DNA of 53,502 nucleotides. Origin: Flavobacterium sp. UGB4466. GTDB lineage: Bacteria; Bacteroidota; Bacteroidia; Flavobacteriales; Flavobacteriaceae. The position numbers were made by a program, and so were the translations under genes. The stretch is from assembly GCF_903469665.1 (NCBI RefSeq), contig NZ_CAGKLC010000027.1, positions 1-53,502 on the forward strand. The letters are read 5' to 3'. This document shows, one piece after another, positions 1-8,479 of this stretch (position 1 is its first letter; each line of letters opens with the position of its first letter). The notes beneath the pieces were generated by a model that saw only the letters and a list, made by a program, of their open reading frames with translations, was not told where the DNA came from and did not search any database.

Positions 1-2
1 CC

Positions 3-68
3 TCCATTCATAACTTTGACCATTATCACTTTGCATTATTGGCAGGTAAGTCAATGTTTAAAATCTAA
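3..68 (+). CDS. C-terminal end of an unidentified gene (partial)
   Basis: An open frame enters from the left edge and encodes about 21 residues (SIHNFDHYHFALLAGKSMFKI) before a TAA at 66-68. It precedes, on the same strand, the HlyD and C39 exporter genes, so it could be the end of a biosynthetic or precursor gene of the same cluster. Another frame (from base 1) stays open a little longer, so the reading frame itself is not certain. I do not recognise the family. Confidence 0.25.
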   Translation, partial: SIHNFDHYHFALLAGKSMFKI

Positions 69-93
69 TTTGAATGATAGTAACAAGATAAAA

Positions 94-204
94 CACTCTC
101 AATTTTAGAGTGAAAATTTATCGGGGAGGCTTTTCTGTACCTTAAATTTTTCACGCATTTTTTTATAGAGGTCAAAAGACTTCTCTTTTCTGAAAAAAGG
201 GAAG
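94..204 (+). terminator. Two hairpins between the partial gene and the hlyD-like gene
   Basis: The first hairpin is CACTCT at 94-99 paired with AGAGTG at 107-112. The second pairs CTTCTCTTTT at 180-189 with AAAAGGGAAG at 195-204 (one T-G wobble). Neither is followed by an immediate strong T-tract, so termination or attenuation is only possible. No start codon with a plausible small precursor peptide was found in 69-293. Confidence 0.3.
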
Positions 205-293
205 TGGATTTCTATTGCCTTTTTGAAAATTTACAGCTTACTTTTTTAGACTAATTTTTACAGAATAATCTGTATGTAATACATTGATATCTC

Positions 294-1436
294 ATGAACT
301 TCAGTTCAGACCCAATAAATACCCTTGAAAATCTTATTGCTAAAAACAAAACCAAAAGCTTTTCAATCTATTTCATTATTCTTTTGGCGGTTATTGTTTT
401 TTTAATGCTTTTGCCGGTCATTAAAGTTGACATTAGCAGTCAGAGTCGTGGTATTGTTCGCAGTAGAACGGATAATGTACCTGTTGCAACGATGGTTAGT
501 GGAAGGGTGAATTGGATCAATTTAAAGAATAACGCAGTTGTACAAAAAGGAGATACTCTTTTAAAAATTGCCAAGGAAAATCTGGAGAGTGATAAAAGAA
601 CTCAGGATACTTTATCAAAATCTGTTTCAGCACTGCTCAGAGATGTTTCAGACCTTTTGCAGAATAAAACAAATCATTTATTGACGACTGCCGCGCGCGA
701 GGATCTATTGAAATTTCAGTCTGGGAAGAATGAACTGCAAAGTAAAATCTCGCAGGCACAAATCAATTATGACCGCAATAAAATTTTATATGATAAAGAA
801 ATTATTGCCAAGGCCGATTTTGAAAAACTTGAGTATGAATTACGTTTGTCCAAACAAGCCTTGCAAAGTTTCGTAAGCCAGCAAAAATTAACCTGGGAAA
901 ATCAAAAGAGAGATTTAGAAGATCGTTTAAAGAACCTCAATGGTGCTGTCGCTAAGATAAATGCAGAATCAAATAATTATGTTGTTTTGGCTCCAGTTTC
1001 CGGAACAATCGAAAACTATTCAGGCATTCAAAAAGGCTCTTTTATAAATGCTTCCCAATCTATTGCAGCCATTTCATCGGCAGATCATCTTATTGTCGAA
1101 TGCAATGTTTCTCCCAATGATATTGGTCTTATTAAGAGAAATCAGAAAGTCAAATTTCAGTTAGATGCCTTCAACTACAACCAATGGGGGTTGCTGGAAG
1201 GAAAAGTGATTGATGTTGATCGTAATATCACGCTGCAAAACGATCTGGCTTTTTTTAAGGTGCGATGCGCCTTAAATTCAAGAACCTTACAACTTAAGTC
1301 TGGTTACGAGGCCAACATTTCTAAAGGAATGACCTTAACAGCAAGATATATAATTACCCGAAGAAGTTTGTTTGATTTGTTGTTTGACAAAATAGACAAT
1401 TGGTTAAACCCAAAACAAATAACAAATAGCAAATAA
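294..1436 (+). CDS. HlyD-family membrane fusion (periplasmic adaptor) protein
   Basis: This 380-residue protein is a periplasmic adaptor of the HlyD/bacteriocin secretion accessory type, which links an inner-membrane ABC exporter to an outer-membrane channel. One transmembrane segment lies near residues 26-46. It is followed by a lipoyl-like half (VPVATMVSGRVNWI, NNAVVQKGDTLLKI), a long charged coiled coil (about residues 100-220), the second lipoyl half (VLAPVSGTIENYSGIQKGSFI) and a beta-barrel region. The stop is one base before the ATG of the C39 ABC gene, so the two are surely co-transcribed. It is specific to peptide export rather than drug efflux because of its partner. The cargo is not visible in the window. 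Confidence 0.88.
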   Translation: MNFSSDPINTLENLIAKNKTKSFSIYFIILLAVIVFLMLLPVIKVDISSQSRGIVRSRTDNVPVATMVSGRVNWINLKNNAVVQKGDTLLKIAKENLESDKRTQDTLSKSVSALLRDVSDLLQNKTNHLLTTAAREDLLKFQSGKNELQSKISQAQINYDRNKILYDKEIIAKADFEKLEYELRLSKQALQSFVSQQKLTWENQKRDLEDRLKNLNGAVAKINAESNNYVVLAPVSGTIENYSGIQKGSFINASQSIAAISSADHLIVECNVSPNDIGLIKRNQKVKFQLDAFNYNQWGLLEGKVIDVDRNITLQNDLAFFKVRCALNSRTLQLKSGYEANISKGMTLTARYIITRRSLFDLLFDKIDNWLNPKQITNSK

Positions 1437-1437
1437 A

Positions 1438-3588
1438 ATGAGTTCAATAAAAATAAAACAACATGATGTTAAAGATTGTGGTGCTGCTTGTCTGTCTTCT
1501 ATTGGAAGTCATTTCAACGTTAATCTGCCTATAGCGAGAATACGCCAATTTGCTAATACCGATAAACGAGGCACCAATGTTTTAGGTATCATTGAAGGTG
1601 CTGAGAAAATGGGCTTTACGGCCAAAGGCGTCAAAGGCGGTTTCGATGCCTTAGATAAAATTCCGCTTCCGGCAATTGCACATATTGTCATAAAAGAACA
1701 GTTACAGCATTATGTGGTAATTTATAAGGTAGAAAAATCTAAAATCACGGTCATGGATCCGGGTTTAGGCAAAATGGAGTACTATACCTTCGAAGAATTT
1801 CAGAAAACCTGGTCGGGAGTATTGATTCTTTTTGCACCAAATGATGATTTTAAAACAGTAAACGAGAAAACGGCGCCTCTAAAAAGATTCTGGGATTTAA
1901 TTCAACCTCATAAAACGATCTTACTTCAGGCTCTGGTTGGAGCCATTTTGTTCACCGTTTTGGGACTGGCGATGTCTGTTTACATCCAAAAAATAACGGA
2001 CTACGTTTTGGTAGATGGCAATAGAAAATTGCTTAATTTATTGAGCCTTTCTATGATAGCAATAATTTTACTACAAGCTTATATTGGCTCCAAAAAGAGC
2101 GTTTTTGTGATGAAAACGGGACAATTAATCGACGCAAAATTAATTCTGGGGTACTATAAACATTTACTGCATTTGCCACAGCGTTTTTTTGATACCATGC
2201 AGATAGGGGAAATTACTTCAAGAATAAGTGATGCGGTAAAAATTCGCTCGTTTATAAACGAAGTAGCCATTGAAATGATTGTCAACCTCTTTATTGTTGT
2301 TTTTTCATTTGTATTAATGTTTACGTATTATTGGAAACTGGCGTTGGTAATTGTTTTGGTGATTCCGTTCTATGCCGTGATCTATTTTGTTTTAAATAAA
2401 TTCAACAAAAAAGTGGAACGAACTATCATGGAGAATGCTGCCGAACTGCAAACACAATTGGTCGAAAGTATTACCCATGTCAGGACTGTAAAGGAATTTG
2501 GAATCGAAGATTTCTCTAATCTAAAAACGGAAAACAAATTCGTGAAGCTATTATTTACGACCTACAAATCCGGTTTAAATGGAATCTTTGCAGGAACTTC
2601 TACCCAATTTTTAGCTTCGGCTTTTACTATAGTTTTAATGTGGATCGGATCGGGTTATGTAATTGACAGGGCTATTACTCCGGGAGAACTTTTCTCTTTT
2701 TATGCGCTGATTGGTTATTTCACTTCGCCGGTTGCCTCTTTAATCAATATGAATAAAACAGCACAGAATGCCTTAATTGCAGCAGACCGACTCTTTGAAA
2801 TTATGGACCTGGAAAGAGAGGAAACAGAAAATAAAATAGAATTGCAGAAGGAGCATTTAGGAGATATCAGGTTTGAAAATGTCTCTTTCAGATATGGATC
2901 CCGTCTGGAAGTTTTTAAAAACTTTAATGCGGTTTTCAAAAAGAATCAAACAACAGCCATAGTAGGAGAAAGCGGCAGTGGAAAAACAACTTTAATCTCA
3001 TTGCTGCAAAATTTGTATCCTATCAAAGAAGGTAAGATTTATATCGGAGAATATGATTCACAGTTTGTTCATTACCAGAGTTTGCGAAAAGTGATAGGAG
3101 TTATTCCGCAACAGCTGAATTTATTTTCCGGAAACATTATCGAGAATATTGCTTTAGGGGATTCGTTTCCGAATATTCAAAGAATTTTAGACTTGTCGAA
3201 ACAACTGGGAATAACTCAATTCGTTGAGAAATTGCCTAACGGATTCGAAACGCAAATTGGAGAAAATGGAGCTATGTTGTCGGGTGGTCAAAAACAAAGA
3301 ATTGCCATTGCCAGAGCTCTTTACAAAAATCCTGAGATTTTGTTGATGGATGAAGCCACAGCATCATTAGATACGGCCTCTGAAAAAATGGTAAAAGAGG
3401 TGATTGATAATTTTAAAACTCAGGGAAAAACAATCATTGTTATTGCTCATCGCTTAAGTACAATTGCCAACGCAGATACCATATTGGTTATGAAAAACGG
3501 AGCGATCGTCGAATCCGGAAATCATTTTGAATTGTTAAATCAGGAATCGGAATATTATAATCTTTGGAGTAAACAAAATTTGGTTTAG
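1438..3588 (+). CDS. Peptidase-domain (C39) ABC transporter for peptide/bacteriocin export
   Basis: This 716-residue protein is a PCAT: it cleaves a double-glycine leader and exports the released peptide across the inner membrane. The N-terminal C39 cysteine peptidase has the DCGAAC motif with catalytic Cys14, His91 (QHYVVIY) and Asp107 (MDPG), so it should be active. A six-helix exporter domain spans about residues 160-450. The ATPase domain shows Walker A GESGSGKT, the signature LSGGQKQR and Walker B ILLMDEATA with an H-loop (IVIAHRLS). The length is normal for the family. It follows the HlyD-like gene by one base. The precursor peptide and modifying enzymes would lie to the left of the window. 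Confidence 0.93.
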   Translation: MSSIKIKQHDVKDCGAACLSSIGSHFNVNLPIARIRQFANTDKRGTNVLGIIEGAEKMGFTAKGVKGGFDALDKIPLPAIAHIVIKEQLQHYVVIYKVEKSKITVMDPGLGKMEYYTFEEFQKTWSGVLILFAPNDDFKTVNEKTAPLKRFWDLIQPHKTILLQALVGAILFTVLGLAMSVYIQKITDYVLVDGNRKLLNLLSLSMIAIILLQAYIGSKKSVFVMKTGQLIDAKLILGYYKHLLHLPQRFFDTMQIGEITSRISDAVKIRSFINEVAIEMIVNLFIVVFSFVLMFTYYWKLALVIVLVIPFYAVIYFVLNKFNKKVERTIMENAAELQTQLVESITHVRTVKEFGIEDFSNLKTENKFVKLLFTTYKSGLNGIFAGTSTQFLASAFTIVLMWIGSGYVIDRAITPGELFSFYALIGYFTSPVASLINMNKTAQNALIAADRLFEIMDLEREETENKIELQKEHLGDIRFENVSFRYGSRLEVFKNFNAVFKKNQTTAIVGESGSGKTTLISLLQNLYPIKEGKIYIGEYDSQFVHYQSLRKVIGVIPQQLNLFSGNIIENIALGDSFPNIQRILDLSKQLGITQFVEKLPNGFETQIGENGAMLSGGQKQRIAIARALYKNPEILLMDEATASLDTASEKMVKEVIDNFKTQGKTIIVIAHRLSTIANADTILVMKNGAIVESGNHFELLNQESEYYNLWSKQNLV

Positions 3589-3650
3589 ATGGGCTTTTAA
3601 TTAGAACGATTGATTTTGTGCCATAAAAATTTCTTGTACGTGTTATTGTC

Positions 3651-3715
3651 CTAGCCCTGATAGAAGCGGTATCCTTTTTCTTGCTTCTTTAGCAAGGAAA
3701 AGATATAGGCGGATG
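3651..3715. repeat. Intergenic hairpin repeat, copy 1 (AGCCCTGATAGAAGCGG family)
   Basis: It begins CTAGCCCTGATAGAAGCG and contains a stem made by CTTGCT and AGCAAG with TCC(T)n / GAAAAGA flanks. A second copy in the same orientation lies at 4979-5060, so the two copies bracket the RhuM-family gene. I recall similar elements being scattered in Flavobacterium intergenic regions; that is memory, not a search. Confidence 0.8.
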
Positions 3716-3761
3716 GTTACTAAGTGCTTCTTAATGTTTTCTCTAAGTTGTTTTGATGCAG

Positions 3762-4769
3762 TTATTTCTTCAATTTTTTAATATCGGCTTCAATTTCTTT
3801 CAGGCTTTGTTCGATTTCTAGTGATTTTCTACTTTCTTTAAATTTTTCAAATTCCTGGGTAGATTTATCCAGAGCCATTTGATGACTAATTTTACCGGCG
3901 TGCGACAACAACTCTCTTCCGTTGAGTTGTAAAATACTGTCGAGACGTTCTGCCCAATCTTTCATGTACATGGGGGTTTGCTGTTGAGCCATGGTCTCAG
4001 CAAAAGCTAAATATTGCTCTACTAATAAGCCTAGAAGTTTTATTTCATCTTCAGTAAGGTAATTTTTGGCGATGCTAACATCTGTTTTCTGAACTGTTTG
4101 ATCATTTTTTTTATCAAAAGACTGCATTCCTAATAATGGTAAAGAAGCGTCTACTCTTCGGTAGACTAATTCAGCTGCAGTATTTTGAGAAATTGCCCAC
4201 AGCAATTTATTTTGCACCATTTTGAAAAATGAAATTGTTTTTTCGTCTTTGGCATCATAATCAATACTTGTGGTATAAATGTCTTTTATTTTTTGGTAGA
4301 AGAATTTTTCAGATATTCGAATCTCACGAATGCGTTGTTGCAATTCGTTAAAGTAATTCATGGTATTACCTGATTTAAATCGGTCGTCATTCAATGCGAA
4401 ACCTTTTACAATGTATTCTTTTAGTCTTTGGGTTGCCCAAATACGAAATTGCGTTCCCTGAAGCGATTTTACTCTGTAACCTACTGAAATTATGACATCA
4501 AGATTGTAATGTTTAACATTGTTTTCTTGTGTTTTTCCCTCAATGGCTCCATGTAAAGAGGTTAGTCGGAAATCCCGACATACCACTTTTTCGTCTAGTT
4601 CGCCTTCTTTAAAAACATTAATAATGTGCTCCGTAATAGTAGATCTTCCTTTGCCAAAAAGCAACGCAATTTGTGCCTGAGTTAACCAAACTGTTTCTTC
4701 TTCAAGTCGTACATCGATTTTAATAGTACCTTCCTGATTTTGATACATAAGTATTTCTCCCGTGTTCAT
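3762..4769 (-). CDS. RhuM-family protein (virulence RhuM / DNA-binding-like)
   Basis: This 335-residue soluble protein matches the RhuM family. It has an N-terminal segment IKIDVRLEEETVWLTQAQIALLFGKGRSTITEHI that reads as a helix-turn-helix-like start, followed by the family blocks KHYNLDVIISVGYRVKS and FRIWATQRLKEYIVKGFALNDDRFK. The C-terminus (about residues 295-335) is a charged coiled coil rich in Lys and Glu. RhuM proteins have no firmly established biochemical role and are often found near restriction-modification or other defence genes. Here the gene stands alone, on the strand opposite to both neighbours and between two copies of a hairpin repeat, which suggests it arrived as a small cassette (inference). 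Confidence 0.85.
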   Translation of the reverse strand: MNTGEILMYQNQEGTIKIDVRLEEETVWLTQAQIALLFGKGRSTITEHIINVFKEGELDEKVVCRDFRLTSLHGAIEGKTQENNVKHYNLDVIISVGYRVKSLQGTQFRIWATQRLKEYIVKGFALNDDRFKSGNTMNYFNELQQRIREIRISEKFFYQKIKDIYTTSIDYDAKDEKTISFFKMVQNKLLWAISQNTAAELVYRRVDASLPLLGMQSFDKKNDQTVQKTDVSIAKNYLTEDEIKLLGLLVEQYLAFAETMAQQQTPMYMKDWAERLDSILQLNGRELLSHAGKISHQMALDKSTQEFEKFKESRKSLEIEQSLKEIEADIKKLKK

Positions 4770-4978
4770 ATTTATACTATTCTTTCATAAAATTCGTTCC
4801 TATATTCTTTACTTCCGGACTGTTGATGCGCTACTGCAAAAAAATAATCTGGTTGCTAAAGTATTGAATAAAAAGTTAAGATTAGTAGATAAAATGGTAA
4901 AGCATGTCAATAGATGTCTATTTTATGAATGAATTTCGCATTAGTTTTGTTGAGTAAATTCTTGCAAAAAAGTATTCT

Positions 4979-5060
4979 CTAGCCCTGATAGAAGCGGTAT
5001 CCTTTTTTCTTGCTCCTTTAGCAAGGAAAAGATACTAGCGGATAGCAGGAAATAGCTCCA
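4979..5060. repeat. Intergenic hairpin repeat, copy 2
   Basis: This copy begins CTAGCCCTGATAGAAGCG like copy 1 at 3651, and extends through GGATAGCAGG to about AAATAGCT. The outer arms pair imperfectly (CCTG, TA, GC and TATC blocks match in the reverse complement), so the whole element can fold into one long imperfect hairpin capped by CTTGCT/AGCAAG. The rest of 4770-5410 holds no gene I can support. The short stretch near 5088-5112 resembles further degenerate intergenic repeat sequence. Confidence 0.75.
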
Positions 5061-5205
5061 GAAAAAGAAATTCCCAAATTCAAAAATTCTTCGACTTTGC
5101 TCAGGATTACAATAATAAACACCAGAAAACGTTATTTCTAAACTTCGTCATGCTCCAAGGCCATAAAACCTCAGCTTAAAACCTCCCAAAACCCCAACAA
5201 AAACT

Positions 5206-5240
5206 GTATACTGTATACGAAAACGTGTAATAATTACACA
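5206..5240. promoter_or_regulatory. Pair of small palindromes upstream of the glycosyltransferase gene
   Basis: GTATAC-T-GTATAC lies at 5206-5218 and GTGTAAT-A-ATTACAC at 5226-5240. They are two adjacent dyads about 170 bases before the glycosyltransferase ATG. They could be an operator for a dimeric regulator, but no clear TAnnTTTG box was found next to them and the regulator is unknown. Confidence 0.3.
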
Positions 5241-5410
5241 CTTGAAAATGACGCGAAACCGCTAATTCATTAGAAATCAGTAAAAGAATAATTATGGCAT
5301 AACGCTTGCAAAATGGCATTAGTATACAATTCTCTCCATTAATCAAAATGTAGTATTGGAGGGAAAGAATTAAATAAGAGCCATTAGAAAGCAATCAAAA
5401 GTAATGTCAT

Positions 5411-6865
5411 ATGAAAAGTGAAACCTTAACATCAGAACAGTTTTATACTTCAAATCCAGATCTTAATAACCAACAAGCCTTAAACAGTTCCATTTTTCGT
5501 ATTAGTAACGCCAATGCAACTTCAAATAAAGTAAGCGAACGAACCAAAAGTAAGACGGGGTTGTTTGTATTGGTAAGTACATTTATCCTTATGTTTATTG
5601 GAGCTTATACTGCTTATCAGCTGCAATCTGACTTTGATCAGTTTCAGTTGGAGCGAATAAATTCAAGCTGGGGATTCCCTTTCCTGATACTGGCAGGGGC
5701 ATTGTTTGTGTTTCAGGCCGGAGTTTTTCTGTACAATTTATACTTGTATTTTACTTATAAACCAATTGAGTCTGTTTCGGATGAAATGTTACCAACTTGT
5801 ACTGTGATTGTTCCTGCCTATAACGAAGGGAAATTGGTTTGGGATACTTTAATGAGTTTGGCAGAGAGTGATTTCCCGGAGCAAAAGATGCAAATATTAG
5901 CGGTTGATGACGGAAGTAAAGACGATACCTGGTACTGGATGCAGCAGGCAAAAATAAAATTGGGAGATCGTTTGACGATTTTTCAACAACCTGAAAATAG
6001 AGGAAAACGTCATGCTTTACACCGTGGATTCGAATTGGGGACAGGAGAGATCTTCGTTACGGTAGACAGCGATTCAATCGTAAAAAAAGATACTTTAAGA
6101 AACTTAGTGAGTCCGTTTGTAGTAGATGAAAAATGTGGTGCAGTAGCTGGAAATGTTCATGTACTGAACAACAAAAAAGCAATTTTACCTAAAATGCTGA
6201 ATGTAAGTTTTGTGATGAGTTTTGAGTTTATGCGTTCTGCCGAAAGTCAGTTAGGGTCTGTGCTTTGTACTCCGGGTGCAGCAGCAGCTTACAGAAAAAC
6301 CTCGGTTTTTGCTTGTCTGGACGAATGGATCAATCAAACTTTTATGGGACAGCCCTCAGATATTGGTGAAGATCGTGCCATGACCAATATGATTTTGAGA
6401 CAAGGGCAGCATGTGTTGTTTCAGAGAAATGCTTATGTATTGACCAACGTGCCGGAAGAATATACGGGATTGTACAAAATGTTTATCAGATGGAGCAGAA
6501 GTAATGTGCGTGAGAACATCGCAATGGCAAAGTACGTTTTTACCGATTTCAGAAGTGAATCTAAATTCGGAGCACGTCTTTTATTTGTGAGTCAATCGAT
6601 GAAAATGATTATGGCGTATCCGTTTATGTTTTTTATGTTCTTTTTCATCGCGGTACATCCGATATTATTTTTAAGTTCTACACTTCTAGCGATTTTAATC
6701 GTATCGAGTTTTCCGGTATTGTTTTACACCAAAAGATATAATTTTGCTGATTCACTTTGGGCTTATTCGTACAGTGTTTTTTATACCTTCAGTTTGTTTT
6801 GGATTACACCGTATGCTATTGTTACAGCCAATAAAAAAGGCTGGCTGACCCGCGGATTGGCATAG
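5411..6865 (+). CDS. Membrane glycosyltransferase family 2 (processive, hyaluronan/chitin-synthase-like layout)
   Basis: This 484-residue inner-membrane enzyme is predicted to build a beta-linked polysaccharide from nucleotide sugars. Two transmembrane segments (about 49-70 and 89-112) precede a cytosolic GT2 domain with VIVPAYNEG (from 133), DDGS (166-169), DSD (219-221), GED (319-321) and RW within FIRWSRS (358-364), corresponding to the Q/RxxRW product-binding motif. Several helices follow from about 393. These are all the motifs expected of an active processive synthase. It is monocistronic, ending in a strong terminator. The product cannot be told from sequence; poly-GlcNAc-, hyaluronan- or other capsule-type chains are possible. 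Confidence 0.85.
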   Translation: MKSETLTSEQFYTSNPDLNNQQALNSSIFRISNANATSNKVSERTKSKTGLFVLVSTFILMFIGAYTAYQLQSDFDQFQLERINSSWGFPFLILAGALFVFQAGVFLYNLYLYFTYKPIESVSDEMLPTCTVIVPAYNEGKLVWDTLMSLAESDFPEQKMQILAVDDGSKDDTWYWMQQAKIKLGDRLTIFQQPENRGKRHALHRGFELGTGEIFVTVDSDSIVKKDTLRNLVSPFVVDEKCGAVAGNVHVLNNKKAILPKMLNVSFVMSFEFMRSAESQLGSVLCTPGAAAAYRKTSVFACLDEWINQTFMGQPSDIGEDRAMTNMILRQGQHVLFQRNAYVLTNVPEEYTGLYKMFIRWSRSNVRENIAMAKYVFTDFRSESKFGARLLFVSQSMKMIMAYPFMFFMFFFIAVHPILFLSSTLLAILIVSSFPVLFYTKRYNFADSLWAYSYSVFYTFSLFWITPYAIVTANKKGWLTRGLA

Positions 6866-6914
6866 AAAAAAAATATTGTAATTAAAAAAATAGAAATTGA
6901 TTTGTTTTTTTAGG

Positions 6915-6950
6915 ACTCCTTCTCATCTGAGTGGGAGTTTTTTATTTTTA
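6915..6950 (+). terminator. Rho-independent terminator of the glycosyltransferase gene
   Basis: The stem is ACTCC-TT-CTCA paired with TGAG-TG-GGAGT (6915-6938), followed by TTTTTTATTTTT. It lies 50 bases after the stop codon. Confidence 0.85.
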
Positions 6951-6991
6951 GAAGAATTAGGAATTGAGATAAAAAATGAATGCGTAAATCT

Positions 6992-7377
6992 TTGTGTTGT
7001 TTTTAACCGCAAAGAACGCAAAGGTTTACGCAAAGATCGCCGGAATTAATAACGTATATAATGATGGTGAAAATCTACTGATCAGTAGGGTGGGAGAATA
7101 GGGAAACAAATCTGAATGATTCTTGTGTTGCTTTTAACCGCAAAGAACGCAAAGGTTTACGCAAAGATCGCCAGAATTAATAACGTATATAATGATGGTG
7201 AAAATCTATTGATCAGTAGGATGGGAGAATAGGGAAACAAATCTGAATGATTCTTGTGTTGCTTTTAACCGCTAAGAGCGCAAAGGTTTACGCAAAGATC
7301 GCCGGAATTAATAACGTATATAATGATGGTGAAAATCTACTGATCAGTAGGATGGGAGGATAGAGAAGCAATCTGAA
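6992..7377. repeat. Three tandem copies of a 131-bp unit with an internal 14-bp palindrome
   Basis: Units start at 6992, 7123 and 7254 (TTGTGTTG..TTTTAACCGC). The spacing is exactly 131 bases, and the third copy is slightly diverged and ends near 7377. Each holds AACGCAAAGGTTTACGCAAA and the dyad CTACTGATCAGTAG (one substitution in copy 2). The array lies between the terminators of two convergent genes and has no open frame of note. Confidence 0.93.
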
Positions 7378-7400
7378 AAACAGATCATGTTTCAATAAAA

Positions 7401-7430
7401 AAACCTCTAAAGTTTTAAGTTTAGAGGTTT
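7401..7430 (-). terminator. Terminator of the lipoprotein operon
   Basis: AAACCTCTAAA (7401-7411) pairs perfectly with TTTAGAGGTTT (7420-7430) around an 8-base loop. On the minus strand it is followed by a T-run. It lies 24 bases beyond the stop of the propeller lipoprotein gene. Confidence 0.85.
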
Positions 7431-7454
7431 CAAATATTTTAAAAGTGTAAACGA

Positions 7455-8465
7455 TTATTGCTGCTCTGCAATTGTTGCTTTATTAAGCTTTATAACTCTG
7501 ATTTTCTTGTTGGTATTATCAGATAAATACAAACGATCGTTCAATTGTGCTACACCAACAATACTTCCAAATGGATTTTGTCCCATAATATCAAGAGCAT
7601 TTATTCTTGGAGTATAGATTCGATCCTTGAATTCTCCTTTTGGATACAGTCGTAAGTAGTTATTACTCCCTATATTTTCGGATGTAATAGTCCAGTCTTT
7701 AGAAAAACTTATGGCAATAGGCTCTGCGGCGGCAAAAACTGCTGTTACGGGTTTTATGGGTTCAGTTAAAGAGGCAGCAGCATTAGTTTTAATAGACTCA
7801 ATGTTGTAATACAAATAACTTTTAGCATCTCTTCCGGCTACTACTAAATTGCCTGCATCTATATCCATAGCATACACCTCATCCCAACCATTTAAAGTGT
7901 TTAATTTAGCAATGGGCTTTAGATTCCAATCACTGCTATCGGTAATTTGGGTAGTTTGAAAAACTTTGATTGAAGTTTGTTTTTCTTTTACGAAGATCAA
8001 ACCATCTTTAACCACAACACCAAAAACGTGCACAAAAGTATTCCACCACTGACCGTTTCCAACGGTATTGATTCCGGCATTTGTAATCTCATCCAGTACA
8101 AAAAGTCTGGAATCGACACTCCCGACATAAAGACGGCCGCTATCTACACAAACTGAAGTAAGTTTGGTAAACGGAATCGTAGTCGCTCCTTTTGTATAAG
8201 CCGAGATCGTTTTGATGTAAGCCATAGAAACAGCATCAAAAACTTCTAGTACGTCACCATTACAAACGTATAGTTTATTGTTGGCAACCGTAATTCCTTT
8301 AGGATCTAAAGTTCCTGTTCCTGCTCCAATTTGAGCCGCTGTGATGGAAGCTTCTTCCGTTGGAAAGTAATAATCGTATTTTGTTGGTTCACTGCCGTTT
8401 GAAGAATCATCGCTACAAGCTGTAAAAAGACAGAGTAGGAGGAATAAAAAAGGTATTTTGTTCAT
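7455..8465 (-). CDS. Secreted lipoprotein, beta-propeller-like, unknown function
   Basis: This is a lipoprotein of about 336 residues. I place the start at the ATG at 8465 (MNKIPFLFLLLCLFTACSDD), because this gives a proper lipoprotein signal with lipobox FTAC; an in-frame ATG at 8489 would add eight polar residues and overlap the upstream gene. After the lipid anchor, repeated units of the type GKLYVCNGDVLEVFDAVSM, GRLYVGSVDSRLFVLDE and DRLYLSDNTNKKIRVIKL suggest blades of a YncE/NHL-like beta-propeller. It is the second gene of an operon with the metzincin-motif lipoprotein and ends at a strong terminator. A binding role on the cell surface is inferred; the ligand is unknown. Confidence 0.75.
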   Translation of the reverse strand: MNKIPFLFLLLCLFTACSDDSSNGSEPTKYDYYFPTEEASITAAQIGAGTGTLDPKGITVANNKLYVCNGDVLEVFDAVSMAYIKTISAYTKGATTIPFTKLTSVCVDSGRLYVGSVDSRLFVLDEITNAGINTVGNGQWWNTFVHVFGVVVKDGLIFVKEKQTSIKVFQTTQITDSSDWNLKPIAKLNTLNGWDEVYAMDIDAGNLVVAGRDAKSYLYYNIESIKTNAAASLTEPIKPVTAVFAAAEPIAISFSKDWTITSENIGSNNYLRLYPKGEFKDRIYTPRINALDIMGQNPFGSIVGVAQLNDRLYLSDNTNKKIRVIKLNKATIAEQQ

Positions 8466-8479
8466 GATAGTTTTGTAGG

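Noticed and set aside
5176..5394. 72-residue minus-strand open frame upstream of the glycosyltransferase
   Set aside because: It covers the palindromes and AT-rich leader, has no family features and its composition looks random.
6992..7377. Possible CRISPR array
   Set aside because: The 131-base units are contiguous without distinct spacers and there are no cas genes nearby.
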